Counted from the stretch's first letter, positions 1 through 12,276 are shown. The stretch: 64,000 bases of DNA from Theristus sp. LFF4_11 (GCA_030248135.1 JASANC010004297.1:34282-98281); one strand, 5' to 3'. The notes: generated from the sequence alone by a model not told the origin. Numbers and translations: made by a program.

Positions 1-451
1 CAGATACTTGGAGCCTGCACGCTGATTGGCTGCAGAACATTGGCGGCGACACAAGAAGCCCCATTTAATAGCACCCAATCATCAACGGACCTGATATCAT
101 CTTTTTTGATTCTGCAACTGAGCGCACTTGCGCACACAGGAGATCAGATTCTTGTTTGACGCGGCAGTTCAAAATTTCCTTGGCCAATTTTAAAATACGA
201 CAGGGCCATTCACATAATTTTGTGCCGCGTCAAGCATGTGAGTATTTTCCTATCTAAGCGTGCAAATGCACGGAGTCGTAGAATCAAAAAAAGATGACCG
301 CCATTTGCGTGCTAAACACGGCTTCTTGCAACTCCGATCTCGTTTCTTTCCGTCTTCTGCTCTGAATTCTGCAAAAACAGCGGCAGGTTTCAACGAACGT
401 AGATGTAGAAGATCTGTTTCGGCCACCGACGCCCAGACAGCGCAGCACGCG
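1..451. other. Gene-free left edge
   Basis: No coding exon is convincing here. Positions about 120-245 resemble, in reverse orientation, the 0.2-kb inverted-repeat family described at 21917-22096 (shared phrases: caagcatg, gacgcgg, and a GGGCCATT block also seen at 6860). The rest is unremarkable. Confidence 0.4.
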
Positions 452-3400
452 TCATGCTAAATCGTCATCATCGACCAAGTCCAACTCGTCCGCCTGCTCC
501 ATCTCGTAGTCACTGCCAGCGAGCAGCTGCTGCAGCGTCTCCGAGTCACAGCCGTCCTCGTCACTGTCAGTGTCCTCACAATCAAACCACTCGTCGCCCG
601 CCAACGCTCGAGCGCCCTCCGGACACTGCTCGGCCAACTCGGCAAACGTTCGCCGTTCATCGCGGTTCATCGGTTGCAACTCAACGGCGTTCACTGATTG
701 GGTAGTCAGTGATTGGCTGTTCAGGGCTGGTTGAGACGACACTGATTGGCTGTTCGAGCTGTGCCGATGATCCGACTGTTTCGCTGATTGGTTCGCGAAC
801 TGAACGCTTCGACCGTCTCTCAAGCGAGCTCGATAGTGCGCTTGCAAGTCGGCCAACAACGGCGCGCGTTTCATCTTCGAGTCGAATCGCAAGTTGCGCT
901 GGTCGTCGGTCAGCTGTGCGAGCATTTCAGCGGCCGCGTCCGCTTGAACGCCGACGTCCTTGATTGATGGTCGTTGCGGCATCGCCGTCAGACACAACTG
1001 CGAGTTGATCAGCGACATCGGCGTTGTCGTTGGCACGGCGAATGGTGCGCTCGGCGAAGTGTCTGTCTCCATCGCGCCCTTGTCGCTCTTGTTGTGATTG
1101 GTGTAACTGGCATCTGAGAAATGTGCAACAATATCATAGTTGCTTTTTGGAGGGGTGGGGGGCAGGGGTGCTCTTTTTAATCGATCTTTACCTGCGAGGT
1201 TTTTGGCTCAGCTACTAATGTCTTTTCTTTTAAGACCTGCGACTCAATGCGGTTGTGGATGTGAAAAGAAACTAGTTTCAATCTTTGTTTGGTAATTCAG
1301 AATAGCCTAAGTGACCCGGTCTTATTTAGGGGACTCGGATCCCTTTGCCAATTTTGAATTCCCGCGTCGTGTTTGAAACTGCTCACCCATCTATGCGCGC
1401 ATTGAGATGCGGGACCAAAATAAAAGATATTACTTACCAGTTTTTTAGTCAGCTAATATCTTTTTATAGATTCTGCGACTCAATGTGTGTGGTGCAGACG
1501 TGAACAACCATTTAGTTCTGAGCAACTTATGTTATGACTAGCTGTTGAAACTTCTGGGTGGATCGTTGAAGGGCTAACTTGCTGGACGGTGGGCAAATAA
1601 TTCAGTGACCGTTTTATAACAACAAGCCGATAACAGACAGTCTAATGAAAAGCGGAACAGATAACGAAGGCTGTTCCGCTTTTCACGAGAACCTGTCCGT
1701 GACGATCAGGGATCTCTGCGACCCAGATCTAAAAAAGCGAGACTAAAAAAACCACACCAACCGCGGCTGTGATCGCTGGTCGCCGCGTTGCATTTCGCCG
1801 AACGTCCATAGAAGGCTCGTTTCGATGGGAATGTTTGCGTCGCACTGAGCGGGGTCGTCGCGGTCGTGGTGACGTTGTTGCAGTGCTGGTGACGGGGCGA
1901 ACGGCGTGGTGCGACGACGACGGGCGTCATCGGCGAGGTCGCTGCCGATTTAGTGGTGCACGTCTGCCGACGCGACACGGACGGCGGCGCCGCGAACGGA
2001 CTGGCGTTGCTCGACCGGAACGCGTCCGAGATTCGCTCCTGCTCCTGAGATGTGCGAAAAGTGAGCGTGCACAAACTCGAGTTCAGTGGTGCTGGTTGCT
2101 GCTGCTGCGAAAAACACGAACGCAAGTGGTGCACAAACGACGTGCGAAACTGAATTGACCAATTGGCTTAAGCTTCAGTGCGAAGGTGAACTATGGGTGA
2201 CCGACAAATAGCTAGCACGTGACTTTATTATTGGTAATGAACCAATCATTGATTTGAACTGGGTTTCTTTGAACCTTGAGCGGCATTCATGAAGCAATGT
2301 TTGGTGACACGACACATGTGTTAAAGCATAGCGACGCGAACACGGTCACAAAGTACTGCTTCATGAACGCCTCTTAACACAACCGGAGGCGTAAGTAGTG
2401 AACGTACGACGCATTGCGAGCAGTTGTGGTGGCGACCGACAACGCCACGTTACAGCACACGCGTCTGCGAAGCGTTCACACGTGATTCACCTGAAACCTG
2501 AGCGCATCGGTGTGCTGCCTCCTGAGCGTGTCCACCTGGTCGCGGTGTCGTTTGTTGGCGCGTTCCATCTCCAGCTGCACCTGCTGCAACTGCAACTCCA
2601 GCCGCTGCCGATGCCGTGCCTCTGCGTCCGCACGCCGGCGTACCGTCAGTGTTTCGCCGTGCTTTGCGTTCAGTTGCTCTTTGAAGGCGGCCAGCTGCGC
2701 AACAATGAAACGCTCGTTCAGTCACTCTTGTGGCCTGGCAGTGCCTTTGAGACTCTCGTCTGTGCGTTCAGGGGCTCCCCAGCCCCGCCGAGGGGTGTTT
2801 CGGCACTTAATGACCGAGAAAACTCGATGGGTCCTCTATTCGACGGCGTTCTGGTACGCTTCTCTGGGTTAAGGCGCGTTTAGCAATTAGATTTTCGTGC
2901 GTACGCACGGAGACAGAACTTAAAAAATGGCTACGCGAATTAGAATTTCGTACGCATGACTGTCGTTCGCACGTAACGACTGTTTTGCGCACATGATTTA
3001 GAACGTTGTCCGTGCGCACGCAAAAAACCTTGTGCCCACGCGAATTAGAATTTCGTGCGTGTGACTTACGTGTATCCGACACGACTGTTTTGCGCACGGG
3101 ATTTAGAACGACTGTTTGTCCGTGCGTAAAAAGACAAATGCGCACGCGAATTAGAATTTCTTGCGCACGACTGTCCGACGACTTTTTGCTGCTGGCAGCA
3201 AAAAGTCGTTCGACGGATGTGCGGAAAAGTTCATATTTTCCAGTGTCTGTTAATTTTAAGTTGAAAATCAAGGTATTTTAGATGTTGCGGCAAGGGGAAA
3301 AATGCTCAGTTTTATTTGGTGGGTCTACTTGCCTGTTTTGAAAAGAAAGAAAACTGAAATCTACTGGAAACTGTTGTTTTTCGTTGTTTGTTTGTTTGTT

Positions 3401-5222
3401 CGTTTGTTTGTTTGTTTGTTTGTTTGTTTGTTTGTTTGTTTGTTTGTTTGTTTGTTTGTTTTTGTTTGTTTGTTTGTTTGTTTGTTTGTTTGTTTGTTTG
3501 TTTGTTTGTTTGTTTGTTTGTTTGTTTGTTTGTTTGCTTGCTGGTTTCGGAGAAGGGGGCTGCTGGCTCCAAAAAAGCAAAACAGCTTCGATCAGCTTCT
3601 CTGTCACCTGCGCTTCGTCGAGCGAACTGATCGGCGTCGGCGGAGATTTTGGGTCAGCATTTTCCATTTTTGAAAGATCCAAATCAAAATTTGTTCAAAT
3701 TCAGTTTGTATATACCAAAACTGAAAGAATTTAGATTTTTACATGCGCTTCTTGAGAACACATGTGATAAAAATGCGACGACAAACTGAATGCAAAATGG
3801 GGAAGAGGGTAGGGGAAGGGGAGGGAATGCAAGGGAGATGACCACTAAAAAATAAAATTTGTCAATTCCCGTTTTCAAATTTGCTAGGGCAGACATTTGC
3901 ATTTTTGTCCGCAACAGAACGGACTATTTTTGGTCACGGCATTTAGAACGACAGTCGTATGACGGATGCTACACGTTTTCTAATTCCCGTACGCAAGCTT
4001 GTCCGTCCGCACGTTCGGACATACCACACAACTTTTTGCCCACGCGAATTAGTTTTCCGTATGTATGCACGACACTTCAGTCGTTCTAAATGCGGTGCGC
4101 AGTTTTCAGTTTTGTCGTGTGGCGTAAACGAAACGACTGTTTTGCGCCCCGCATTTAGAACGACGTGCGTTCCGTGCGTACGTAAGAAAAACTAATTGCT
4201 AAACGCGCCTTTAGCAGCCCTGGCTAAAAACCTTGCCTGACGTTTTCATTCGTTCGCTATTCGCGAGGCAGCATCTATCGAAAAAAAGCAACGTTTCACA
4301 CTCGAGCTGAACTGTCACAAACTGAGACTGAATGATGCACCGGCACACACCTGCTTCTCGAGTTGTTCGCACTTTTGCTCGTTCGGATCGCGCAGTGCGT
4401 GTCGCGTTCGATTGTTGCTCAACAGCAACGCGCCCGCTGTCTCGCTCGTCAACAGTTCGTGCTGTCGTCGCAGACGCTCCGCATTCGCGCTGCTCGTTGG
4501 GATCGACGCGAAATCCGGCGCAAACTTTGCGCCCGGCTTTGCCTCGAGCGGCATCGGGCGCACGATCGATCCTGGCAGATGGAAACCAGCGTTTTTGTTC
4601 TCGAAAGTTTGGTTCGAAAAGTCAAGCGTCAAGTGGATCCTGCACGAATATCGGGACTTTACTCATTTTTGTTCGGCATGATTTCTGGCTCAACTGATCT
4701 GAATTTTTCCTTTTTGTCAGCTGGGGTGTTTGTTTCTGTGTACTGGTTTCAGTTTCACTTGTGTCAAAGTGTCCCGCTTCGACCGCGGCGCGGACCCGGT
4801 TATCAACAACCCAACTGGAACTTCGTTCGGCCCACTCTATGAACACCAATTCTTTTACAAAATATAGCTATAGCTATGTTTAGGTCCAGCAATACACCAT
4901 TTGAAGTCTGTCTGACCGCACGCAGCGCTGAAACGCGCACGCATATACGCACAGCGACTGTGGGGCTGTGGCTGACCAACCAAATCGGTTGGTTGAGACT
5001 ATTTTTCCGCAGCGGCGAAAATACAGAACAACACCAAAGAGATTCGGACAAAGAAAACAAATGGCAACGACAACGCCGCAGGCACTGACTGGGCGGCTCA
5101 ACGGCCGCGTGCACCGGCGGCACCTGCGACATCGCGTGCTCCAGCCAATCATCGTCCTCGCCGCACATGGCCGCTGCCGCTGCCCGCTCGTTGTGACGCG
5201 CACGTTTCACGCTCGGCTCCAT
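452..5222 (-). CDS. Coiled-coil protein, basic N-terminus, acidic tail
   Basis: Five-exon model: 5222-5086, 4639-4351, 2694-2491, 2104-1762, 1113-452. All splice phases agree and give 544 codons. The N-terminus has a basic patch (KRAR) followed by an acidic stretch (EDDDWLE). Exons 2-3 encode a charged heptad-type coiled coil rich in Q, E, R and K. Exon 4 is Ser/Thr/Pro-rich and looks disordered. Exon 5 contains NSQS/NQS-type repeats and ends in an acidic tail (DELDLVDDDDLA). I do not recognise the family. The order basic patch, acidic motif, coiled coil recalls the N-terminus of ATRIP, the ATR partner, but no diagnostic motif supports that. A transposon with a long TTTG microsatellite lies in the intron between exons 2 and 3. 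The exon 3 start and the exon 1 donor are the least certain points. Confidence 0.55.
1222..1428 (-). repeat. Short inverted-repeat element, family E
   Basis: Reverse-orientation copy of a roughly 0.2-kb family. Its ends read CGACTCAATGCG and, inverted, CGCATTGAG. The middle carries the phrases GAAACTAGTTTCAATC and GACCC. A second partial end begins near 1468. It lies just upstream (in transcription) of the last exon of the coiled-coil gene, in an intron. Confidence 0.6.
1645..1687. repeat. Hairpin
   Basis: GAAAAGCGGAACAG and CTGTTCCGCTTTTC face each other over a short loop. This is a near-perfect stem of about 14 bp inside an intron. It may be the relic of a very short foldback element. Confidence 0.6.
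2875..4210. mobile_element. 1.3-kb inverted-repeat transposon, probable TTA target
   Basis: The ends are AGGCGCGTTTAGCAATTAG and, inverted, CTAATTGCTAAACGCGCCT. TTA flanks both sides, as expected of a 3-bp target duplication. Inside, both arms carry repeated blocks like ACGCGAATTAGAATTTCGTGCG, and a TTTG microsatellite sits in the middle. No transposase ORF is present, so it is non-autonomous. A 3-bp TTA/TWA duplication suggests the PIF/Harbinger group, which is an inference. Confidence 0.75.
3384..3535. repeat. TTTG microsatellite
   Basis: About 150 bp of nearly pure TTTG repeats, with one interruption near 3460 (an extra T) and a degraded right end (TTTGCTTGCTGG). Open frames here are artefacts of the repeat. 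Confidence 0.98.
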
Positions 5223-6467
5223 CGGCGCATCACGTTCGTGGCGTCACGGAACGGCTGCAGCACTCGCCTGTTCGATTTCACGCATAAAAACACAAGATCG
5301 CACATCTTTGTCAGTCAACTGAAATTGCTGCGGTGAACGGTGTTTGTTTGCCAAATTCGTAATGGCGGTTCCTAGTGCTCCGATACTGAGCATGCAAACC
5401 GCATGTGCCGTAAGAAACAAACATTCGAACAATGTTTGACGATCGGATCACGCACACCAATGTTTCTGTCGAAAGGATTGAAAAGCCCATAATTCGACTG
5501 ATCAATACAACTACTACTTTATTCAGACACCGACAACATTTTATTTCGGTCAATTACTGGCAATAATATCAGTACAACAAAGGTGGCAAAAAATACCATC
5601 ACAGATTGAGTCGAAAAAAAAAGGTAAAAGGCACACGAAGCTCCATTTTGATCATTGCACAAGCATAATCGCTTATTTTGATTGACAATAATGAAAAGCA
5701 ACCAGCAAATCAAATTGCCACACAGACAGACTGCAGGAACCGAGAAACAAGACAAAACAGAAAAAGTTTAAACGCATGGTCCGAAAACATCTGCTGTAAT
5801 GTGTGGAATGTATTTGCAAAAATACTGCCAAAAGTGACGAATCAGTGGGAAATAAAAGCTGACACACTGAACAACCCTGGAGTGACGACCACAACTTAAA
5901 TAAAGAGCCGTGTTTGCCTGACCGCCGTCCACAATTCGTTGTCACCAACAAACTGGCACACCTACGTATGTTACTGATTAGTCGGCCGGTGGCATGACGT
6001 ATCGTGCCAGTGCGTTTGCTTGCAACACAAAGTGCACAGACAGACAGACTTGAGGCGAGGCTGTCTGTCGGTTTGAAACGAAACAGACGACAAAATGCAC
6101 ATGATAAAGCTACAAGTTCCACGAAAACGAAGCACACACCTAGGCTTCACACAGTTTCATAATCAGAAATCCAATGTATAAAAAATCTATAGCAGGTGAG
6201 AACAGCAAAATAGCAGTAAAGCAAGCCAGAATATACAACTGAGACAATGAAGCAAGAGGTGCGCGAAAAAACAATCGAAAACAGGAAAAACAACGGTCGT
6301 AGTCAACCCCGGAAATTCATTGGCAAGAACATAAATACGCAACTTTCAAAAAACATATAATGAGCTAACCGATAATGGTTTTCAAAAACTCACCCCCCCC
6401 CCCTCCCCCCATCAAGCGGTGCCTGTACCATTATTAATAGGACACCGTTTTTTTCAAACCACCAAGT
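5223..6467. other. Intergenic, probable 3' end of the UXS1 transcript
   Basis: No exon is supported. On the minus strand an AATAAA polyadenylation-type hexamer lies at 5523-5518, downstream of the UXS1 stop at 6468, and could end that transcript. A 154-codon minus-strand frame (6137-5673) has no homology that I recognise and is probably untranslated. Confidence 0.35.
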
Positions 6468-9400
6468 TTACATTCCAGTCTGCGAATCAGCCTCAAAATG
6501 TTCAATGGGCCTATGATCGTATTGTTCGTTGCCCATTCCTTCCAGTAATCGATTGGTTTCCAGCTCCTTTCGGAAATAATCAATAGTCTTCTTAAGTCCG
6601 TCTACCATTGTGACCTGTGGTGGCAAAAAGTTACACATAGTCTCACTTATGATCTCCTTTGTTTTGTAAATGATTTTGTAAAGTCCTAGTCTGAACACAG
6701 TACACTCTGTTATGAATGATGCACAGTTATTATTTTTTAATTTGGTTCCGAGACTCAATGCGCCCATAGATTAGTAATAAGTTTGATGCATGACGCGGAA
6801 ATTCACAACCGGTGCAATGACCCGTGTCCCTGTCCCTGAGACACCATTGAGTCACCCACCAGGGCCATTTTGAACTGCCGCATCAAGCATGAAGCTGATG
6901 TCCTTTTGACGTCTGCAAACGCAATGAATAATACACGCACACAGACACACCGCACACGCACAAACACCTGATATTACGTTTGTGGTTGGTTGGTGAACGT
7001 TTGTGTGCGTGTATGTTGGTCACACCGTGCAACATACACTGTGCTTCACAACAGAGCGCACTCACTCTCTGCCGTTCTAATGAGCACTTGATCTCCACTA
7101 GAATAGAAAGTCCTGAAAACGATCAAGCACTTGGTTAAAAAGCCTTTAAATCAGTGCAGGCCACATTCTGGAATGAATGAAATCGCCGCTCAAACAAGCA
7201 CCTTCGGTTTCCAGCCTAACAACTCTGCTGCCTTCGTGATGTCGGGTCGACGTTTCTGTGGGTCGTCAATCGCTTTCGCGACGTGCACAATTTCACTCGT
7301 GGTGCCGTCTGCAACGATTGTCCTTGCAAATTCTTTTGGATGCAAAATGACATGAACAAGCGCCGATGCCAAAAGCTGTGGTGGGCACACGGAGCAGTCC
7401 GGCGTCTACCGTATCCAAATACGATCTCGCGCCAATAACCGCGATCGTCAAAAAAAGAATCGTTGGAAAGAAAGAACATGCGCAAAATCGGAACGGGGTT
7501 GTTGCAAATGTTGAAATAATTTTCTTTAACGATTACGGATGAAAAAACCGGTAAACGGTTTTTTTCACGGTTTTAAAACTGTTTTTTCAGAACTTTATCT
7601 CGAAAATGGTTTTGCTTCATGAATGGCGCTTGTCGCAGCGGTGCGGTTGACGGCGCTTCACTTTCTGACTCACGCCGAAGCGCAGCAGCGCGTGAATCAC
7701 TGGCACACGGGGTCTCTCTGGACCGCAAGACACACCCCAGCCACTGAACGCACCCACTAAGTTGCGTATGATCTCAGCGAACTCGCGAATGGTGTGCTCC
7801 TCTGGGTTGCCGAGGTTGACGGGCGTCGTCACGTTGCTGGCCATCAACGCCGTCAAGCCGTCCACCAAGTCTGAGACGTACTGGAACGAACGCGTTTGCT
7901 CACCGGTGCCGTAGATCTGCAGCCATAAACAACTGTCGTTGGTTCGGCAGGTGCAGCTCAAAAAGGTCGATAATAAGGTTGGATTGATTCATTTATTCAG
8001 TTTGTTGATTGTATTTCTGCGAATAAGCTTTCACACATGATTTTTACTCAAGTGATTCAAGACGGGCACATCACTGATGAAGGCACCCCTCTTCTGCATA
8101 TGATGTTGGCCAGGCCGAAATGTAGAGAACCATCGCACTTGGTTAATTAACTAGAAACCAAACATAAACCACAACATCTGCGTCCACAAAAACGACTTGT
8201 GAAGTTGCGATAAATCCAAGTGATATTTCATATCAAAAATCGATCCTTGAGTTTTCATTGATTACAAAACAAGAACAAGTCACTGCGGCAAGTGTACGTG
8301 CAGCCGAATCGCAACAACAGGCCAACCGTCATATTCTGGTTCTGCAGCGCTTGCAATATGAAATTGCTGACGACGCGCCCATCGTTCATGTGCATCCGTG
8401 GGCCGAACGTGTTGAAGATGCGCGCCATTCGAATGTCCACCTGTTCCTGGAGAGAAATCCAATTGAGAGTCGCACGAAATATGTCGGCTACGGCCTTTCT
8501 CGAAACGCTCTCAGCGTTCATTCCATACAAGCCCCTACACCAAGCCACTACAGTTCAGGTTTCTGAACCAGTTGGCATGAGCGCTAACGGTTAATACAGC
8601 ACAGAGGTCGCTGAAGTCGTATTCATGTCCATTCGCACACTTGCACGACTGAACATCGGGCACCACAGAGCACGGATCAGCACGATCTTACTGCGACAGA
8701 CTCATCCAGCTCCGAAAGTCGTTCGTTAAACAGTCACGAACGATAATGTCAGCAAAATCGCATTGAGACCGAATGCGATTGATATTGCGCACGCTTTCGA
8801 TCGATTCAGCTTCTTCTCGGCCACGCCACTATTCGATGATGACGAGACAGACCTGTTTGTGATAGGCGACAAAGAGCGACTCGGCGGCGCGCTTGCCCTC
8901 GTCGTAGCACGACCGTGGCCCGACCGAGTTCACGTTGCCCCAGTAGGACTCCGGCTGCGGGTGCACCTCCGGGTCGCCGTACACCTCGGACGTGGAGGCG
9001 AGCAGGATCGTCGCCTTGGTGCGTCGCGCGAGCCCGAGCATGTTCATGGCGCCGACCAGGTTGGTCTTCAGCGTCTTCACCGGGTTGTACATGTAGTGCG
9101 GCGGCGACGCCGGCGACGCCAGGTGGTAGATCTGATCGACTGCAAATCGGCAATTGTCAGCCTGACAAGCATCGGTATATTGATTGTGCACACTGAGAGT
9201 GAGCACGGATGGACTGGCACTGGGTACATTGAGGGTGAGACAAGTGGATGGAGGGGAAGGTGTGCTCCGTGGGAAACCGTTGCTGAGTGTTGATCGCACT
9301 TGTGCAACCCCGTCAGGTGCGTTCTCTGGCATGGGCATCCGACTTCTTGGCCGCTGCGCTAAATACACATCGCAGTTGTGTTCAGATACGCAGCTGGCAT

Positions 9401-11820
9401 CTCTACGATGGATCGTCACCATACAACAATAACAATGCCAGTATCACGTTTTCCCGCGTTGTAAACTTTCGGCGCGTGAGCATTGAGCAGTGAGCGGAAT
9501 AAACGGAAAACAAAACAGCACAGCACTGTTTACCTTCGATGAAGAACGGATTCACGATATCATGGTGGACGAGCTCGAAGTGCGGATGGCCGAGCCAATG
9601 TTGAATGTTGCGCTTGCGGCCAGTGAAATGATTGTCGAGCGCAATCACCTCGTGGCCCTGCTTCATCAAACAATCGACCAGATGCGACCCGACGAAGCCG
9701 GCGCCGCCAGTGATCAGAATGCGCTTGCGGTCGCGATAGTTCAAATATTTCACGGTCGGGAACTGCCGTCGCTCCATCGTCGTCGTCGTCGCACGGACGC
9801 TGAAAGTGCACGCGAACGAAACCTGACTGCGAGTTTGTGTGAAGTGCCAGTTCTTTCGCCAATTGTTTTGATAGCGAAAACCCAATGTTTCTGCATGTGT
9901 CATGTCGATGCGGCTATGTGTTGTTGTGTTTTTGTTATGAAAAACCTAGGTTTTTTGCCTTGACAGCATGTTGGTGCTAAGGCTAAGCACTTTGATTGCA
10001 TTCAGCCAGCTGTTCTTCAGATTGTGCGTGATTTGGTCAAATTCACTAGCACAATTTCTGACGCAAAGTGTGCGGCGAATCAATCAATGCAACAAAATCA
10101 AAATATTGCCACGTTTTACAAACGACAACCGCCTAATCGAACAAAACGTCACCAATAGCAGCTTATTGCGTAGTACCGAATCAGCGTCACCAAGCACACA
10201 TTTGAATGGAGAACTCGCGCGTCTCTGGCAAACGTCACCTCTGTTGCGGCTGGTTTTTTAGCAACGTCTCAAGCTTGTCCTGCAGCTCTTGCACTTGACG
10301 TTGCAGCTCAGCTACAGTTGCTTCCATTGGCACTTTTGATAACGTTTGACTGTCTCTGCAAACAAAATTATTGATACTAATTTTTTATTAGTTTTTGAGT
10401 CATGGTTATTGCTCAATTTGAGCTTGCAAAACTAACTCGAACTCTCGAACCATATTGTTTGAACTCAAAACAAAACGAAACGAAGTCTATCAGATAAAAA
10501 CTAATTGATTATTTTTTGCATTCGTGTGGTGGACCGTGGAACAAAGAACCAGCGGCCTTTTATGTTGTTTTACCACCACAAAACTTTATTAAAAAAAATT
10601 AATTGAAATTAAAAATAAAAAAAAAACACTTACTCGGCAACAGAAGCACGGCGACTTTCTCGGTTATGCTCATGAGCCGACGCCGCAGACTGAGTTGCTT
10701 CTGCTGTGTCCGACTCACTCAACCTCGGCTCGTCATTGTCGGCTGTTTTTCCGGACGAATTTTGTCGTATCATTTCGCTTTTTTTCGATCCGCCTTCTTC
10801 GTTAAATATGCTGTTCTGTTTCGGTTGTTTGTCCGTTTGTGGTCGCTCTGAATAACGATATTTTTAGGGGTTTGAGAATGTGGTATGGTAGGCAAACCGC
10901 CAGTGAAAAACGGTCAAAGCTATGAGCGTCACTACCAACTGCTGATTATACGTTTACATTTTTTTCTGGAGTTTCTCTGTCCATTATGTAGAAAGAAGAA
11001 ACGCGTGTGAGACATGAACCGGAAACGAAACAGCAAACTTACCTGAACGTTCGTTCAGTTCCACGGCAGACGGTTTGTCGACTTTTGCTTTGTTGGCTGG
11101 GTTTTGCTGCTTTGTTTTGCCACCGTTTGATTCAACAGAAACCCAGGAAACTAAAAAAACGGCTCCAGTCAGCTTAACGCATCAATCTGCGCCAGAGAAT
11201 TCAAATCTTGCATCTTTAAGGCAACACCAGTTAAGTCCCCGAAGACAACGACAACAAGCACTTGAAGGACTTCACTTCCGTTTCCAGAATTTATAAAAGG
11301 ATACGAAAGTTGTGTGCAAACACCGGAAACTGCAAATGCTCCACAATGAGAAACGAAAGTCACATGGCCATGCCCACCCCCCCAATTATTGCAGCAATCT
11401 ATCTGGAAAATTTGCTTCAGCTATTTGTGGATTTATTCAAACGTGTCCGGACTAAAAAGACGTCCTTTGCTTTAAAAACGCCCGTTTGTCAAAGTACGGG
11501 CACTAAAATCTCAGTCTGGTGTGACTGATTCGACATTCACCATTTGTTTACGGGAAGGAATCGGCTAAACGGAAAGTCTGGTTTTTTTGGTTTGCTGTGA
11601 ACGGCAAGCGCATGTTTGGAGGCACATGACGTCATTTCAGTGGGACACGTTTAAAAAATGAGTCATATCTATATCAACCCCGGCTTGGAACCACTATGAA
11701 CACGAGCACAAAAAGAAAACAAACGCTGCAGAAAACAGCCAAAGACGCACATATCATCAACAGGACGCACAACGTCAAGACCCAGTAGACGGCAAATTTC
11801 ATCACGCGCACCTTGTTCAT
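6468..11820 (-). CDS. UXS1: UDP-glucuronate decarboxylase (UDP-xylose synthase)
   Basis: Converts UDP-glucuronate to UDP-xylose, the donor for the xylose that starts glycosaminoglycan chains, normally in the Golgi or ER lumen. Exons: 11820-11679, 11150-11043, 10847-10634, 10355-10239, 9799-9534, 9139-8853, 8446-8327, 7916-7754, 7308-7202, 6614-6468. All phases agree, giving 556 aa. Exon 1 encodes a short basic N-terminus and a long hydrophobic segment, a type II signal anchor. Exons 2-4 form a polar, Ser-rich stem ending in a coiled coil. The catalytic NAD-binding domain shows GGAGFVG (225-231), [21 protein letters not shown] (S/T-E at 332-334), Y361 and K365 of [24 protein letters not shown] and [10 protein letters not shown]. 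Human UXS1 has about 420 residues, so the stem here is longer by over 100. The exon 1 donor is the weakest junction. If it is wrong, translation could start at 9777, giving a soluble enzyme. Confidence 0.95.
6743..6917 (+). repeat. Family E inverted-repeat element
   Basis: Same family as 21917-22096: begins TTGGTTCCGAGACTCAATGCG, contains CATGACGCGGAAATTCA and ends GACGTCTGCAAACGCA. It lies in the last intron of the UXS1 gene. Confidence 0.75.
11414..11666 (+). repeat. Dispersed repeat, family A
   Basis: A 0.24-kb repeat also found at 30911-31140 and 37092-37337. It opens with GTGGATTTATTCAAACGTGTCC and closes with GGGACACGTTTAAAAAA, so its ends are partly inverted. It contains CAGTTTGGTGTGACTGATTCG and GACGTCATTTCAGTGGGACA. 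It fills much of the first UXS1 intron. Confidence 0.85.
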
Positions 11821-12048
11821 CAATGAAAAAACCGACCGCCGACGTTGACGTCTCTCGTCTCCTTCTGGCTGGTTCCGTTCCGTACCGTCCGGAGCGGACG
11901 CGGACAGTTGCTTATTTATGCTGAGCTGAATGCTGAATTTGCATCATCATCGTTGTTGTCGCTGGCTATTAATAGCTGCCGCATGTGTGTACGTGCCAGA
12001 CCCAGACCGATGCACGGCACGCACAAAGGGCTTGATTGAGAGGGAAAC

Positions 12049-12276
12049 GTAATGCATCATTATTAAAACAGCTGCATCTGCAGTTCCGGTGCTCCTCCTC
12101 CATAACACAGGAAAGAAAAAATGCAAAAACTAAATTGATCATTTTCACCTTATCAAAAAGGCTTGGCTTAGGCTCAGGATCAGGTAGGTTTAGGATTAGG
12201 AACCTACAACGACTCATTACAAGCAACCTCAGATCAAAAATCAAAAAAATCACTTTTAAGAATGTATACAAATCAG
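12049..12276 (+). repeat. Dispersed repeat, family B, with telomere-like core
   Basis: Copy of a 0.23-kb repeat, also at 25135-25358 (inverted) and 26316-26540, with fragments near 25935 and 49200-49760. It begins AATGCATCATTATTAAAACAG and contains a degenerate TTAGGN run (GGCTTAGGCTCAGGATCAGG), then CAACGACTCATTACAAGCAACC. It ends at AATGTATACAAATCA. Confidence 0.85.

Larger units (their letters stand above)
2733..4240. repeat. Older repeat D, split by a later insertion
   Basis: Positions 2733-2874 and 4211-4240 together match, in reverse complement, an uninterrupted copy at about 19215-19375. The shared text includes GCCTGGCAGTGC/GCCTGGTAGTAGCGC, CGCCGAGGGGTGT, GGCACTTAATGAC and CTGGGTTA. 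The start (TGGCCTGGTAGTAGC) resembles a tRNA A box, so this may be an old SINE. The break is where the element at 2875-4210 went in. Confidence 0.7.

Noticed and set aside
3278..3734. Long open frames on both strands encoding repeated Cys-Leu-Phe-Val or Thr-Asn-Lys-Gln
   Set aside because: They are translations of the TTTG microsatellite, which is open in several frames because the unit lacks stop codons.
5673..6137. 154-codon minus-strand ORF downstream of UXS1
   Set aside because: No family resemblance and no splice support; it lies in the probable 3' untranslated region.
8258..9293. Plus-strand ORFs over UXS1 exons
   Set aside because: They are antisense shadows of the conserved catalytic exons.
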